A stretch of DNA of 64,000 nucleotides from Streptomyces sp. NBC_00572 (GTDB lineage: Bacteria; Actinomycetota; Actinomycetes; Streptomycetales; Streptomycetaceae). The DNA lies in the NCBI RefSeq assembly GCF_026341815.1, contig NZ_JAPENX010000001.1, positions 1,426,001 to 1,490,000 of the forward strand. The letters are read 5' to 3'. Within the stretch, counting starts at the first letter, position 1, and each line of letters starts with the position of its first letter. The notes under the pieces are model-generated. The model searched no databases. It saw nothing but the letters and a program-made list of their open reading frames with translations, and was not told where the DNA came from. This document shows, piece after piece, positions 9,045-17,434 of this stretch. The position numbers were made by a program, and so were the translations under genes.

Positions 9045-10484
9045 CTAGAACGGGTCGAACTCGTCGAACTCGCGCTGCGGGTCGGCCCGCTCCGCGTCGC
9101 GGTCGCGACGACGCTGGGCCGCCGGACGCGGGGCCTCCAGGCGGTGGTCCTCGCCACGGCGGCCGAGCATCTCGGCGCCGGCCATCATCGAGGGCTCCCA
9201 GTCGAAGACGACCGCGTTCTCCAGGGAGCCGATCGCGACGCCGTCGCCCGCACGGGCGCCGGCCTTCATCAGCCTGTCCTCGACGCCGAGGCGGTTGAGG
9301 CGGTCGGCCAGGTAGCCCACGGCCTCGTCGTTGTTGAAGTCGGTCTGGCGGACCCAGCGCTCCGGCTTCTCGCCGCGCACCCGGTACACCTCCTCGGCCT
9401 CGTCGTACACGATGGTGAAGCCCGCGTCGTCGACGGCCTTCGGGCGGATGACGATACGGGTCGCCTCCTCCTTCGGCTTGGCCGCGCGCGCCTCGCCGAC
9501 GATGCCGGCGAGAGCGAAGGAGAGCTCCTTGAGGCCCAGACGGGCGACGGCGGAGACCTCGAACACCTGGTAGCCGCGCTCCTCCAGGTCCGGGCGGATC
9601 ATGTCCGCGAGGTCCTGGCCGTCCGGGATGTCGATCTTGTTGAGGACGACGATGCGGGGCCGGTCGTCGAGGCCGCCGTACTGCCGCAGCTCCTCCTCGA
9701 TGATGTCGAGGTCGGTGACCGGGTCCCGGTCGGACTCGAGCGTCGCCGTGTCGAGGACGTGGACGAGGACCGAGCAGCGCTCCACGTGGCGGAGGAACTC
9801 GAGGCCCAGGCCGCGGCCCTGGCTGGCGCCCGGGATGAGGCCCGGCACGTCGGCGATCGTGTAGACGGTCGAGCCGGCGGTGACGACGCCCAGGTTCGGG
9901 ACGAGCGTGGTGAAGGGGTAGTCCGCGATCTTCGGCTTGGCGGCCGACAGGACGGAGATGAGCGAGGACTTGCCTGCGCTCGGGTAGCCGACGAGCGCCA
10001 CGTCGGCGACGGTCTTCAGCTCCAGGACGATGTCCCGCGCCTCACCGGGCTCGCCGAGGAGCGCGAAGCCGGGGGCCTTGCGGCGCGCGGAGGACAGTGC
10101 CGCGTTGCCGAGGCCGCCGCGGCCGCCCTGGCCCGCGACGAAGATGGTGCCCTGGCCGACGAGGTCGGCGAGCACGTTGCCGTCCCGGTCGAGGACGACG
10201 GTGCCGTCGGGCACGGCCAGGACGAGGTCCTGGCCGTCCTTGCCGGAGCGGTTGTCACCGGCGCCGGGCTGGCCGTTGGTGGCCTTGCGGTGCGGCGAGT
10301 GGTGGTAGTCGAGGAGCGTGGTGATCGCCTGGTCGACGACCAGGGTCACATCGCCGCCACGGCCGCCGTTTCCGCCGTCGGGGCCGCCGAGCGGCGTGAA
10401 CTTCTCCCGGTGAACGGAGGCGCAGCCGTGGCCTCCGTTACCTGCGGCGACATGCAGCTCGACGCGGTCCACGAAGGTGGTCAT
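9045..10484 (-). CDS. obg: GTPase Obg/CgtA
   Basis: Essential GTPase linked to 50S ribosome maturation and, in Streptomyces, to GTP sensing and the onset of aerial growth. The 479 residues contain all three domains. The glycine-rich Obg fold has [14 protein letters not shown] and [14 protein letters not shown]. The G domain begins around residue 160 with G1 [10 protein letters not shown]3 [10 protein letters not shown] and G4 NKID. The C-terminal OCT domain (about 345-425) is followed by an acidic/basic tail ending EFDEFDPF. The gene follows rplU and rpmA in the standard order, but a stem-loop separates it from rpmA, so its expression may be partly uncoupled from the ribosomal protein genes. 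Confidence 0.97.
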   Translation of the reverse strand: MTTFVDRVELHVAAGNGGHGCASVHREKFTPLGGPDGGNGGRGGDVTLVVDQAITTLLDYHHSPHRKATNGQPGAGDNRSGKDGQDLVLAVPDGTVVLDRDGNVLADLVGQGTIFVAGQGGRGGLGNAALSSARRKAPGFALLGEPGEARDIVLELKTVADVALVGYPSAGKSSLISVLSAAKPKIADYPFTTLVPNLGVVTAGSTVYTIADVPGLIPGASQGRGLGLEFLRHVERCSVLVHVLDTATLESDRDPVTDLDIIEEELRQYGGLDDRPRIVVLNKIDIPDGQDLADMIRPDLEERGYQVFEVSAVARLGLKELSFALAGIVGEARAAKPKEEATRIVIRPKAVDDAGFTIVYDEAEEVYRVRGEKPERWVRQTDFNNDEAVGYLADRLNRLGVEDRLMKAGARAGDGVAIGSLENAVVFDWEPSMMAGAEMLGRRGEDHRLEAPRPAAQRRRDRDAERADPQREFDEFDPF

Positions 10485-10536
10485 GGTTGTGCCTCCATTT
10501 ACTTACGTACGGAATGTCTATCTAGTAACACGCGAA

Positions 10537-10575
10537 AGGCGGACCCGCTTCCCGAACGGGAAGTGAGGTCCGCCT
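10537..10575 (-). terminator. Stem-loop between rpmA and obg
   Basis: A compound hairpin with a 9-bp outer stem AGGCGGACC/GGTCCGCCT and an inner CTTCCC/GGGAAG stem lies between the rpmA stop and the obg start. It could be an attenuator that lowers obg relative to rplU-rpmA. Confidence 0.6.
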
Positions 10576-10590
10576 CCGCAAAAGATCCGA

Positions 10591-10845
10591 TCAGGCGACC
10601 GGAACGATGTTCACGACCTTGCGGCCACGGTGGGTGCCGAACTGCACCGAACCGGCCTGCAGGGCGAACAGCGTGTCGTCGCCGCCACGGCCGACGCCGG
10701 AGCCCGGGTGGAAGTGGGTGCCACGCTGGCGGATCAGGATCTCACCGGCGTTGACGACCTGACCGCCGAAGCGCTTCACGCCGAGCCGCTGGGCATTGGA
10801 GTCGCGCCCGTTCCGGGTGGACGATGCGCCCTTCTTGTGTGCCAT
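10591..10845 (-). CDS. rpmA: 50S ribosomal protein L27
   Basis: An 84-residue L27, the usual length. It begins [16 protein letters not shown] and contains the L27 signature [16 protein letters not shown]. The N-terminal tail reaches the peptidyl-transferase centre. There is no Firmicutes-type N-terminal extension that would need cleavage. It lies 13 bases downstream of rplU and is clearly co-transcribed with it. Confidence 0.98.
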   Translation of the reverse strand: MAHKKGASSTRNGRDSNAQRLGVKRFGGQVVNAGEILIRQRGTHFHPGSGVGRGGDDTLFALQAGSVQFGTHRGRKVVNIVPVA

Positions 10846-10858
10846 GTCTCAGTCCCTC

Positions 10859-11179
10859 TTACTTCGCAGCCGCGGGGATACCGGTGACCTTGATCGCCGT
10901 GTACTGCTGGCGGTGACCCTGGCGACGGCGGTAGCCGGTCTTGTTCTTGTAGCGCAGGATGTCGATCTTGGCGCCCTTGTGGTGGTCCACGACCTCGGCC
11001 GTGACCTTGATGCCGGCCAGGACCCACGGGTCGCTGGTCACGGCGTCGCCGTCGACAACGAGCAGGGTCGAGAGCTCGACCGTGTCGCCAACCTTGGCAG
11101 TGGAAATCTTGTCAACCTCAACGATGTCGCCGACAGCAACCTTGTGCTGGCGACCACCGCTGCGCACGATGGCGTACAC
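10859..11179 (-). CDS. rplU: 50S ribosomal protein L21
   Basis: A 106-residue L21 that binds 23S rRNA. It starts at a GTG (protein [14 protein letters not shown]) and contains the family motif [15 protein letters not shown] near the C-terminus. It is the first gene of the rplU-rpmA(-obg) operon. A promoter-like element lies about 160 bp upstream, immediately after the RNase E terminator, leaving a long leader that could hold regulatory RNA structure. Confidence 0.97.
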   Translation of the reverse strand: MYAIVRSGGRQHKVAVGDIVEVDKISTAKVGDTVELSTLLVVDGDAVTSDPWVLAGIKVTAEVVDHHKGAKIDILRYKNKTGYRRRQGHRQQYTAIKVTGIPAAAK

Positions 11180-11337
11180 GCGGATCTCTCTCTCACTCGG
11201 GATCGAAACCTCTGAAGCCAGCCACTCACACGGACCCGAGGGCCCGCGGCGTTCCGGAATCGGACGAGCGGCCTCTCCCGACGGGCGGGAGGGAGTTGCT
11301 CAGAGGCGCGACGCGTCTACAGACACGCCGACGGTCT

Positions 11338-11367
11338 AGGTTACGGGCGGCTGCCTCGGAGGGTCAA
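11338..11367 (-). promoter_or_regulatory. Candidate vegetative promoter of rplU-rpmA-obg
   Basis: On the minus strand, TTGACC (11367-11362) and TAACCT (11343-11338) are 18 bases apart, close to the HrdB-type consensus. The element sits between the RNase E terminator and rplU, where a ribosomal-protein promoter is expected. Confidence 0.55.
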
Positions 11368-11380
11368 ATTCGCCCGTTCG

Positions 11381-11421
11381 GCACGGGCCGCCGCCCCGAC
11401 ACGCGGGGCGGCGGCCCGTGC
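11381..11421 (-). terminator. Terminator of the RNase E/G gene
   Basis: A perfect 18-bp G/C-rich inverted repeat (11381-11398 with 11404-11421, 5-base loop) begins 8 bases beyond the stop of the RNase E/G gene. Confidence 0.88.
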
Positions 11422-11428
11422 CCACCGG

Positions 11429-14400
11429 TCAGTCCTGGGCCGGGGCGGCGGTCTTCTCCGCCGCCTTCTTGGCCGGGGCCTTCTTGGTGGTGGTCTTCTT
11501 CGCCGCGGTCTTCTTGGTCGCCGCCGTCTTCTTGGTGGCGACCTTCTTGGCCGTGGTCTTCTTCGCCGCGGTCTTGCGCGCCGCCGTCTTCTTGACGGGG
11601 GCGGGCTCGGCCTCGGCCTCGACGGGAGCCTCCGTGACCTCGGCCGAAGCCGCGGTCACCACGACGACGGCCGCGTCCTCGGCGCCCGAGGGCGAACCGG
11701 CGGGAGCGGTGGCCTTACGGACCACCCGGCGGCGGGCACGCGGCGGGGCGGCCACGGGGGCCTCCTCGACGGCGGGCTCGGCGACGGGCTCAACCACGGC
11801 CTCGGCGACCGGCGCCACGACGGGCTCCGGCTCCGGGGCGGTCTCGACGACCGGCTCGACGACGGTCGGCGCGGCGGCCGGCTCCGTGGTCGAGACGACC
11901 GGGGAGGTCGCACGACGGGTGGCACGGCGACGGCCGCGCGGGGCCGGGGCGGCGGTCTCCTCGACCACCGGCTCGGCCACGGGCTCGACGACGGCCTCGG
12001 CGACCGGCGCCACGACGGGCTGCGGCTCGACGACCGGCTCCGGCGCCGCGACGGGCTCGGCGACGCGCTTCGGCCTCGACTCGAACTCGACGGCCTCGGT
12101 CTCCACGACCGGGCGCGCGGCGACCGGCGCGGACACCCTGCGGGTGGCGCGACGACGGCCACGACCGCGGGTGGCGGCGGCCTCCGCCTCGGCGATGGAG
12201 CCGTACAGCTCCTCGTCCGCGGCGATCGGCTCGGGCAGGGCCACCGGGGCGGCCAGCTCGGCCGCGACCTCGGCCTCGGTCTCGATCTCCGGGGCCTCCG
12301 AGATCTCCTCGGTCTCGCCGCCCTCGGCGTGCTCGTGCTCGTGGACGTGCTCGGCGCCGCCGCGGCCACGCTTCTTCGAGCGCTTGCCGCCGCCACCGCC
12401 ACCGGCGGTGGTCGGCTGCTCCATGTGCACGATGACACCGCGGCCGTTGCAGTGGACGCAGGTCTCGGAGAAGGACTCCAGGAGGCCCTGGCCGACCCGC
12501 TTGCGGGTCATCTGGACCAGGCCCAGCGAGGTGACCTCGGCCACCTGGTGCTTGGTCCGGTCCCGGCCCAGGCACTCCAGGAGGCGACGGAGCACCAGGT
12601 CGCGGTTGGACTCCAGGACCATGTCGATGAAGTCGATGACGACGATGCCGCCGAGGTCGCGCAGCCGCAGCTGACGCACGATCTCCTCGGCCGCTTCGAG
12701 GTTGTTCCTCGTCACGGTCTCTTCGAGGTTGCCGCCCTGGCCGGTGAACTTGCCGGTGTTGACGTCGACGACGATCATCGCCTCGGTCTTGTCGATCACC
12801 AGCGAGCCGCCGCTCGGCAGCCAGACCTTGCGGTCGAGCGCCTTCATGAGCTGCTCGTCGATCCGGTACGTCGCGAAGACGTCGACCTCGCTCGTCCACC
12901 TGGACAGGCGGTCGGTCAGGTCCGGGGCGACGTGGTGCACGTAGCCGTGGATGGTCTCCCACGCCTCGTCACCGCTGACGATGACCTTGGAGAAGTCCTC
13001 GTTGAAGATGTCGCGGACGACACGGACGGTCATGTCCGGCTCGCCGTAGAGCAGCGTCGGGGCGTTGCCGCTCTTCGCCTTCTTCTGGATGTCCTCCCAC
13101 TGCGCCTGCAGTCGCTCGACGTCACGGCGCAGCTCGTCCTCGCTCGCGCCCTCGGCGGCGGTGCGCACGATGACGCCCGCGTCCTCGGGGACGATCTTCT
13201 TGAGGATGGTCTTGAGGCGGGCGCGCTCGGTGTCCGGGAGCTTGCGGCTGATGCCGGTCATCGAGCCCTCGGGCACGTACACGAGGTAGCGGCCGGGCAG
13301 CGAGACCTGGCTGGTCAGACGGGCACCCTTGTGGCCGATCGGGTCCTTCGTCACCTGGACGAGGACCGACTGGCCGGACTTGAGGGCGGACTCGATGCGG
13401 CGCGGGCCGTGGCCCATGCCGAGCGCCTCGAAGTTGACCTCACCGGCGTACAGGACGGCGTTGCGGCCCTTGCCGATGTCGACGAAGGCGGCCTCCATCG
13501 ACGGCAGGACGTTCTGGACCTTGCCCAGGTAGACGTTGCCGACGTACGAGGTGGCCTGCTCCTTGTTGACGTAGTGCTCCACGAGCACGTTGTCTTCCAG
13601 GACGCCGATCTGGGTGCGCTCGCCGCTCTGGCGGACGACCATGACGCGCTCGACGGCCTCACGGCGGGCCAGGAACTCGGCCTCCGTGATGATCGGGACG
13701 CGGCGGCGGCCCTGCTCGCGGCCCTCGCGGCGGCGCTGCTTCTTGGCCTCCAGGCGGGTCGAGCCCTTGATGGACTGGACCTCGTCGGCGCCGGTGCCGG
13801 GCTCGGCCTTCTCACGGGCCGGGCGGGGCTCGCGGACCTTGACGACCGTACGGACGCCTTCCTCGTCGGCGCCCTCGGCGTCGGCGGAGGCGTCCCCGCT
13901 GCGACGGCGGCGGCGACGGCGACGGCGGGAGCTGCTGGAGCCGCCGGCGAAGCCCTCGGCCTCGTCCTGCTCCTCGTCGCTCTCCTCGGCCTCGTCGGAC
14001 TCGTCCTCGGCGTGCGGCTGCTCCTCGCCCTCCTCGGCCTCCTCGACCTCGGAGAGCTCACCGCGACGACGGCGTCGGCCGCCACGGCGGCGACGGCGGG
14101 ACGGGCGGTCCTCGTACTCGTCCGTCTCCTCGGCCTCCTCGGCCTCGTCGATCTCGTCGGCGACGGCCTCGACCTCGGGCTCGTCGGCGACGGTGGCCGG
14201 GACGGGCTCGACGGCGACGGGCTCGCCACGGCGGCGACGGCGACGGCGGGAGCCGGTCTCGGCGTGCTCGACGGGCTCGGGGGTCTCCACGACCTCGGCC
14301 TCGACGGTCTCGACCGTCTCGTCGAGCTCGTCCTCCTCCGGCTCCACCGGGGCGGCGGCCGCGGCCACGGCGGCGGTCTCCGGGGTCTGGAACATCGGCT

Positions 14401-15292
14401 CGGCGAAGACCGGGGCCTGGAAGACGGCGACGGACGGGCGCGCGGCACGGCCGCGCGGCTCGCGGGCCGGGGCGGGCTCGGAAGTGAACTGCGGAGAGGT
14501 CGCGCGACGGCGGCCACGGCCACGGGTGGCCGCGGTCTCGGCGGCGGTGACCTCCGCCTCCTCGGCGGCGATCTGCGCGACGGTCGACGTCGGCAGCGAC
14601 TCGCCGGCGGCGGGGGCCTCGGCGGCCGCCTCGGGCGAGGTGACCTTGCGGGTGGCACGGCGGCGGGCACGCGGGGCGGGCGCGGCGGCCTCCTCCGCGA
14701 CCTCGGCGGCCGGGGCGGTCTCGACGACCGGCTCGGCGACCGGAGCCGCGACCACAGTCTCCTCGGCGGCGGCGGCGGGCGCGCCGGCCGGGGCGGTGGC
14801 CTTACGGGTGGCACGGCGGCGGGCGCGGGCCGGCGGGGCGGCCTCGACGGCCTCCTCCACGACGGGCTCGGCGGCCACGGGCTCCTCGGCGGGCTGCTCG
14901 GCGGCGGCCGTGGAGGTCACCGGCGAGGTGGCCTTACGGGTGGCGCGGCGGCGCGGGCGGGCCGGGGCGGCCTCGGGGGCCTCCTCGACGGCCTCGGCCA
15001 CGGCGACGGTCTCCGCGACCGGCTCCGGGGTCTCCACGGCGGGTGCCGTGGTCTCCGCGGCCGGTGCGGTGGCCTTGCGGGTGGCCCGGCGGCGGGCACG
15101 CGGCGCGGGTGCGGCCTCGGCCTCGGCCGGGGCGGCCTCGACGTCCGCGGCCTCGGGGGCCGCTGTCGTCTCGGTGGTGTCGGCGGTCGCGCCCGTCACC
15201 GGCGGACCGGCGGGGCGGGAAGCGGCGCGGCGCCTGCGGCGCGGCGGCAGCTTGTCACCGGGGGCGTTGGTGTCTTCGTTGGACTCGAGCAT
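11429..15292 (-). CDS. rne: Ribonuclease E/G with long repeat-bearing extensions
   Basis: Endoribonuclease for mRNA decay and rRNA/tRNA processing, 1287 residues. The ATG at 15292 (MLESNEDTNAPGDKLP) with GGGAG upstream is preferred over an ATG 35 codons earlier. The catalytic core lies in the middle, about 550-965. It has the S1 domain (SYVGNVYLGKVQNVLP, AFVDIGKGRNAVLY), the DNase I-like region with Asp residues in VDVNTGKF and VVIDFIDM, and the zinc-link CVHCNGRG. The core is flanked by long acidic, Ala/Pro-rich extensions carrying about eight copies of an RRRATRKATSP-like basic motif. The protein ends in a Lys/Ala/Thr-rich tail (KKTAARKTAAKK and variants). A central core fits Streptomyces RNase ES. 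The extensions probably form a protein- and RNA-binding scaffold. Confidence 0.95.
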   Translation of the reverse strand: MLESNEDTNAPGDKLPPRRRRRAASRPAGPPVTGATADTTETTAAPEAADVEAAPAEAEAAPAPRARRRATRKATAPAAETTAPAVETPEPVAETVAVAEAVEEAPEAAPARPRRRATRKATSPVTSTAAAEQPAEEPVAAEPVVEEAVEAAPPARARRRATRKATAPAGAPAAAAEETVVAAPVAEPVVETAPAAEVAEEAAAPAPRARRRATRKVTSPEAAAEAPAAGESLPTSTVAQIAAEEAEVTAAETAATRGRGRRRATSPQFTSEPAPAREPRGRAARPSVAVFQAPVFAEPMFQTPETAAVAAAAAPVEPEEDELDETVETVEAEVVETPEPVEHAETGSRRRRRRRGEPVAVEPVPATVADEPEVEAVADEIDEAEEAEETDEYEDRPSRRRRRGGRRRRRGELSEVEEAEEGEEQPHAEDESDEAEESDEEQDEAEGFAGGSSSSRRRRRRRRRSGDASADAEGADEEGVRTVVKVREPRPAREKAEPGTGADEVQSIKGSTRLEAKKQRRREGREQGRRRVPIITEAEFLARREAVERVMVVRQSGERTQIGVLEDNVLVEHYVNKEQATSYVGNVYLGKVQNVLPSMEAAFVDIGKGRNAVLYAGEVNFEALGMGHGPRRIESALKSGQSVLVQVTKDPIGHKGARLTSQVSLPGRYLVYVPEGSMTGISRKLPDTERARLKTILKKIVPEDAGVIVRTAAEGASEDELRRDVERLQAQWEDIQKKAKSGNAPTLLYGEPDMTVRVVRDIFNEDFSKVIVSGDEAWETIHGYVHHVAPDLTDRLSRWTSEVDVFATYRIDEQLMKALDRKVWLPSGGSLVIDKTEAMIVVDVNTGKFTGQGGNLEETVTRNNLEAAEEIVRQLRLRDLGGIVVIDFIDMVLESNRDLVLRRLLECLGRDRTKHQVAEVTSLGLVQMTRKRVGQGLLESFSETCVHCNGRGVIVHMEQPTTAGGGGGGKRSKKRGRGGAEHVHEHEHAEGGETEEISEAPEIETEAEVAAELAAPVALPEPIAADEELYGSIAEAEAAATRGRGRRRATRRVSAPVAARPVVETEAVEFESRPKRVAEPVAAPEPVVEPQPVVAPVAEAVVEPVAEPVVEETAAPAPRGRRRATRRATSPVVSTTEPAAAPTVVEPVVETAPEPEPVVAPVAEAVVEPVAEPAVEEAPVAAPPRARRRVVRKATAPAGSPSGAEDAAVVVVTAASAEVTEAPVEAEAEPAPVKKTAARKTAAKKTTAKKVATKKTAATKKTAAKKTTTKKAPAKKAAEKTAAPAQD

Positions 15293-15526
15293 GCGGGGTT
15301 CTCCCGTCACGCTCCCGGGCGCCGCGTCTGGTTCCGGTCCGGTCGGCACGGTCGCGCCTGAGGCGCGGTGCCGCCGTCCGGGGCGCGGGCGCCGCACGGG
15401 AGCTCTATGTCTGGCTCGCCGGTTCCGTACGCCCTGTGCGGACGGCCTGGCGAAAGTCTCCTGGTCTGTGCGCTGCCCGACCCAGGTGGCTCCCGAGTAC
15501 CAGGGCGGCGCTACAACGACCGCTCC

Positions 15527-16360
15527 TTACGCGGTGCCGGCACCCGGCGCCGTCGCAGAAGCGGTCGCGGCGGCCGTGGTAGATGCGGCCGTGACTGCCT
15601 CGCGGTCGGGCGCGAGCGGGTCGGTCACCGTGCCGGACTCCTCGTCGAAGAGCCCCTGCGCCAGCCTGGTCACCGCAGCGGGGACCGGCGGCGCCAGGTC
15701 GGCCACAGCTCGGAGACCGGACAGGACGTCGTCGGGTCGTACGGCAGGTGTCACGTGCCGAACAACCAGCCGCAGTATCGCACAGGCGCTGTCCAGCGGC
15801 CTATCACCCTGGGGATCACCCTGGGGAGCGGATGCCGTCAGCTCGGTGACCGCGGAACGGGCGTCGAAGGTGCGGATGCCGTTCTTGGTCTTGCGCTGTA
15901 CTTCCACGGTCTCGGCCGCGAGAAACGCCTCGGCGGCCTTCGTCACGTCCTCGACGGTGACGCCTTCGAGGCGCAGCTCCCAGATGGAGGCGGTGAGCCG
16001 GTCGGCGAGGCCCGAGGTCCGGGCCTCGACGGCGTCGGTGATGTCGAGGCCGGCCGGGAGGGACTCGTCGAGCAGGGCCCGCAGGGTCTCCGGGTCGCGT
16101 GCCTCGGTGAGGGCGATCTCCAGGTACTCGGCCTCGGAGCCCGTGCCCGTCGGGGCGGCGTTGGCGTACGACACCTTGGGGTGCGGGGTGAAGCCGGCCG
16201 AGTACGCCATGGGCACCTCGGCACGGCGCAGCGCACGCTCGAAAGCGCGCTGGAAGTCACGATGGCTGGTGAACCGGAGGCGGCCGCGCTTGGTGTAGCG
16301 CAGTCGGATGCGCTGCACCGCCGGTGCGGGCGGCGGGCCTTCGGGCTGTCGCTTGCCCAG
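15527..16360 (-). CDS. TIGR03936/DUF2344 radical-SAM-linked protein
   Basis: The conserved core starts QRIRLRYTKRGRLRFTSHRD and continues AGFTPHPKVSYANAAP. This identifies the small partner of B12/radical SAM proteins (TIGR03936); its biochemical function is not established. The chosen start is a CTG at 16360 giving 277 residues, because GAGGAGA lies 8 bases upstream. The in-frame GTGs at 16507 and 16318 have no convincing ribosome-binding site. The C-terminus is a low-complexity Ala/Thr tail. It precedes the RNase E/G gene on the same strand. Its usual partner (TIGR03960 family) is about 10 kb away at 25974, separated by glycopolymer genes. Confidence 0.85.
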   Translation of the reverse strand: MGKRQPEGPPPAPAVQRIRLRYTKRGRLRFTSHRDFQRAFERALRRAEVPMAYSAGFTPHPKVSYANAAPTGTGSEAEYLEIALTEARDPETLRALLDESLPAGLDITDAVEARTSGLADRLTASIWELRLEGVTVEDVTKAAEAFLAAETVEVQRKTKNGIRTFDARSAVTELTASAPQGDPQGDRPLDSACAILRLVVRHVTPAVRPDDVLSGLRAVADLAPPVPAAVTRLAQGLFDEESGTVTDPLAPDREAVTAASTTAAATASATAPGAGTA

Positions 16361-16575
16361 TGGTTCTTCTCCTCGGTGCGGGGCGAGCGCGGGTGGCGCG
16401 CCGCCCGGAAGCTTCGGGACCACCCCCGGGGGGCCCGCCCGGCTCACCCCCGCGTCCTGCGGGGAGATCTCGGGGGCGGGCGCCGCGCCAGGGACGTTCG
16501 TTTGCACTACCCAGAGTACGCGCCCCCGGCCGCCCCGGGGGCCCGGGAGGAGTGTCGGGGCCGGTGGCCGACGGG

Positions 16576-17211
16576 TCAGCGGGGGCCGCCGAACAGGGCG
16601 GTCCGCACCTCCCGGGCGGCGGCGCGGACGGCCCGGCCGACGGCGGCGAGGGGTTCCCACACCCAGGTGCGGAGCCAGTGGCCGACCGGGGTGAGGATCA
16701 CCCGGTACACCCAGGCGAGGGGGCGACCGACGGCGTTCCACAGCACCCAGCGGATCGCCCGGCCGATCGCCCGCGCGACTGCTCCGGCGATCCGCCAGGC
16801 CCAGGCGAGGGCGGCGCCGACCGTGCGGCAGACGGGGCCGAGCAGGTGCCGCCAGAGCCAGGTGAGCGGGGTGACGAGGAGGAGGTCGACGACCCACCAG
16901 AGGGCCTTGCCGACGGGGACGAGGACCCATTCCCACAGCCACTGCAGCGGGACGACCAGGAGGTAGTGGAGGAGACGTCCGAGGACGCGGCCGACCGGGA
17001 CCAGGACCCATTCCCACAGCCACCGCAGCGGGATCACGAGGAGGTGGTGGATGAGCCATCCCAGGGCTCGGCCGACCGGGGCGAGGATCCAGCGCCAGAG
17101 CTGCCGGAGGCAGTAGGCCAGGGCGTCCCAGACCAGCCGGACGGGCAGGACGACGACGAGGGCGATGGCGCGCGCCACTCCCGTGAGACAGCCCGGGTTT
17201 TCCGTGTTCAT
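16576..17211 (-). CDS. Tryptophan-rich repeat membrane protein
   Basis: A 211-residue protein from the ATG at 17211 (MNTENPGCLTGVARAIALVV). I do not recognise a family. It has 22 Trp residues (about 10%) and three nearly identical 27-residue units at residues 41-67, 68-94 and 95-121. The unit pattern is W-[IV]-L-x-P-V-G-[RK]-x-L...L-L-V-x-P-L-x-W-L-W; degenerate copies follow. Each unit alternates an aliphatic/aromatic stretch with Arg or Lys, which fits tandem short membrane or interfacial helices. There is no signal peptide cleavage motif and no catalytic motif. It is divergent from the GT4 gene at 17435, with about 220 bp between them, and lies upstream of the TIGR03936 gene. A structural membrane role near the wall machinery is possible but unproven. 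Confidence 0.75.
   Translation of the reverse strand: MNTENPGCLTGVARAIALVVVLPVRLVWDALAYCLRQLWRWILAPVGRALGWLIHHLLVIPLRWLWEWVLVPVGRVLGRLLHYLLVVPLQWLWEWVLVPVGKALWWVVDLLLVTPLTWLWRHLLGPVCRTVGAALAWAWRIAGAVARAIGRAIRWVLWNAVGRPLAWVYRVILTPVGHWLRTWVWEPLAAVGRAVRAAAREVRTALFGGPR
16849..17091 (-). repeat. Three tandem 81-bp coding repeats
   Basis: Three in-frame 81-bp units encode the 27-residue tryptophan-rich repeat. The DNA similarity is high (for example the block CCATTCCCACAGCCAC recurs), suggesting recent tandem duplication inside the gene. Confidence 0.8.
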
Positions 17212-17434
17212 GCCCAGAACGACGCCTCTGCCCGGCCGGGGGTTTCCCGCTCGGCAGGCCGTCACCAAGGCGTTACGCGGTGGGCGCGCCCGTGAAGAGG
17301 CGGTGCGGACGGACCGGCCCCGCTTCCCGGGCACGGCCCCGTAACCTAAGGTGCGTCACCTCCGTGCTCGCCCGCACGTCCCGCACGCCCCTCCCCCCAG
17401 GGGTCCCCAACTTACGCAGACATCGAGGCTCGGC

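Noticed and set aside
6146..9298. 1050-codon plus-strand open frame opposite galE and the GT2 gene
   Set aside because: It covers a terminator hairpin and the antisense of two well-supported genes, with no recognisable domain.
12329..15361. Long plus-strand open frame opposite the RNase E/G gene, Leu/Gly-rich and seemingly hydrophobic
   Set aside because: It is the reverse complement of the Ala/Glu/Pro-rich RNase E extensions; the Leu runs arise from Glu codons read backwards.
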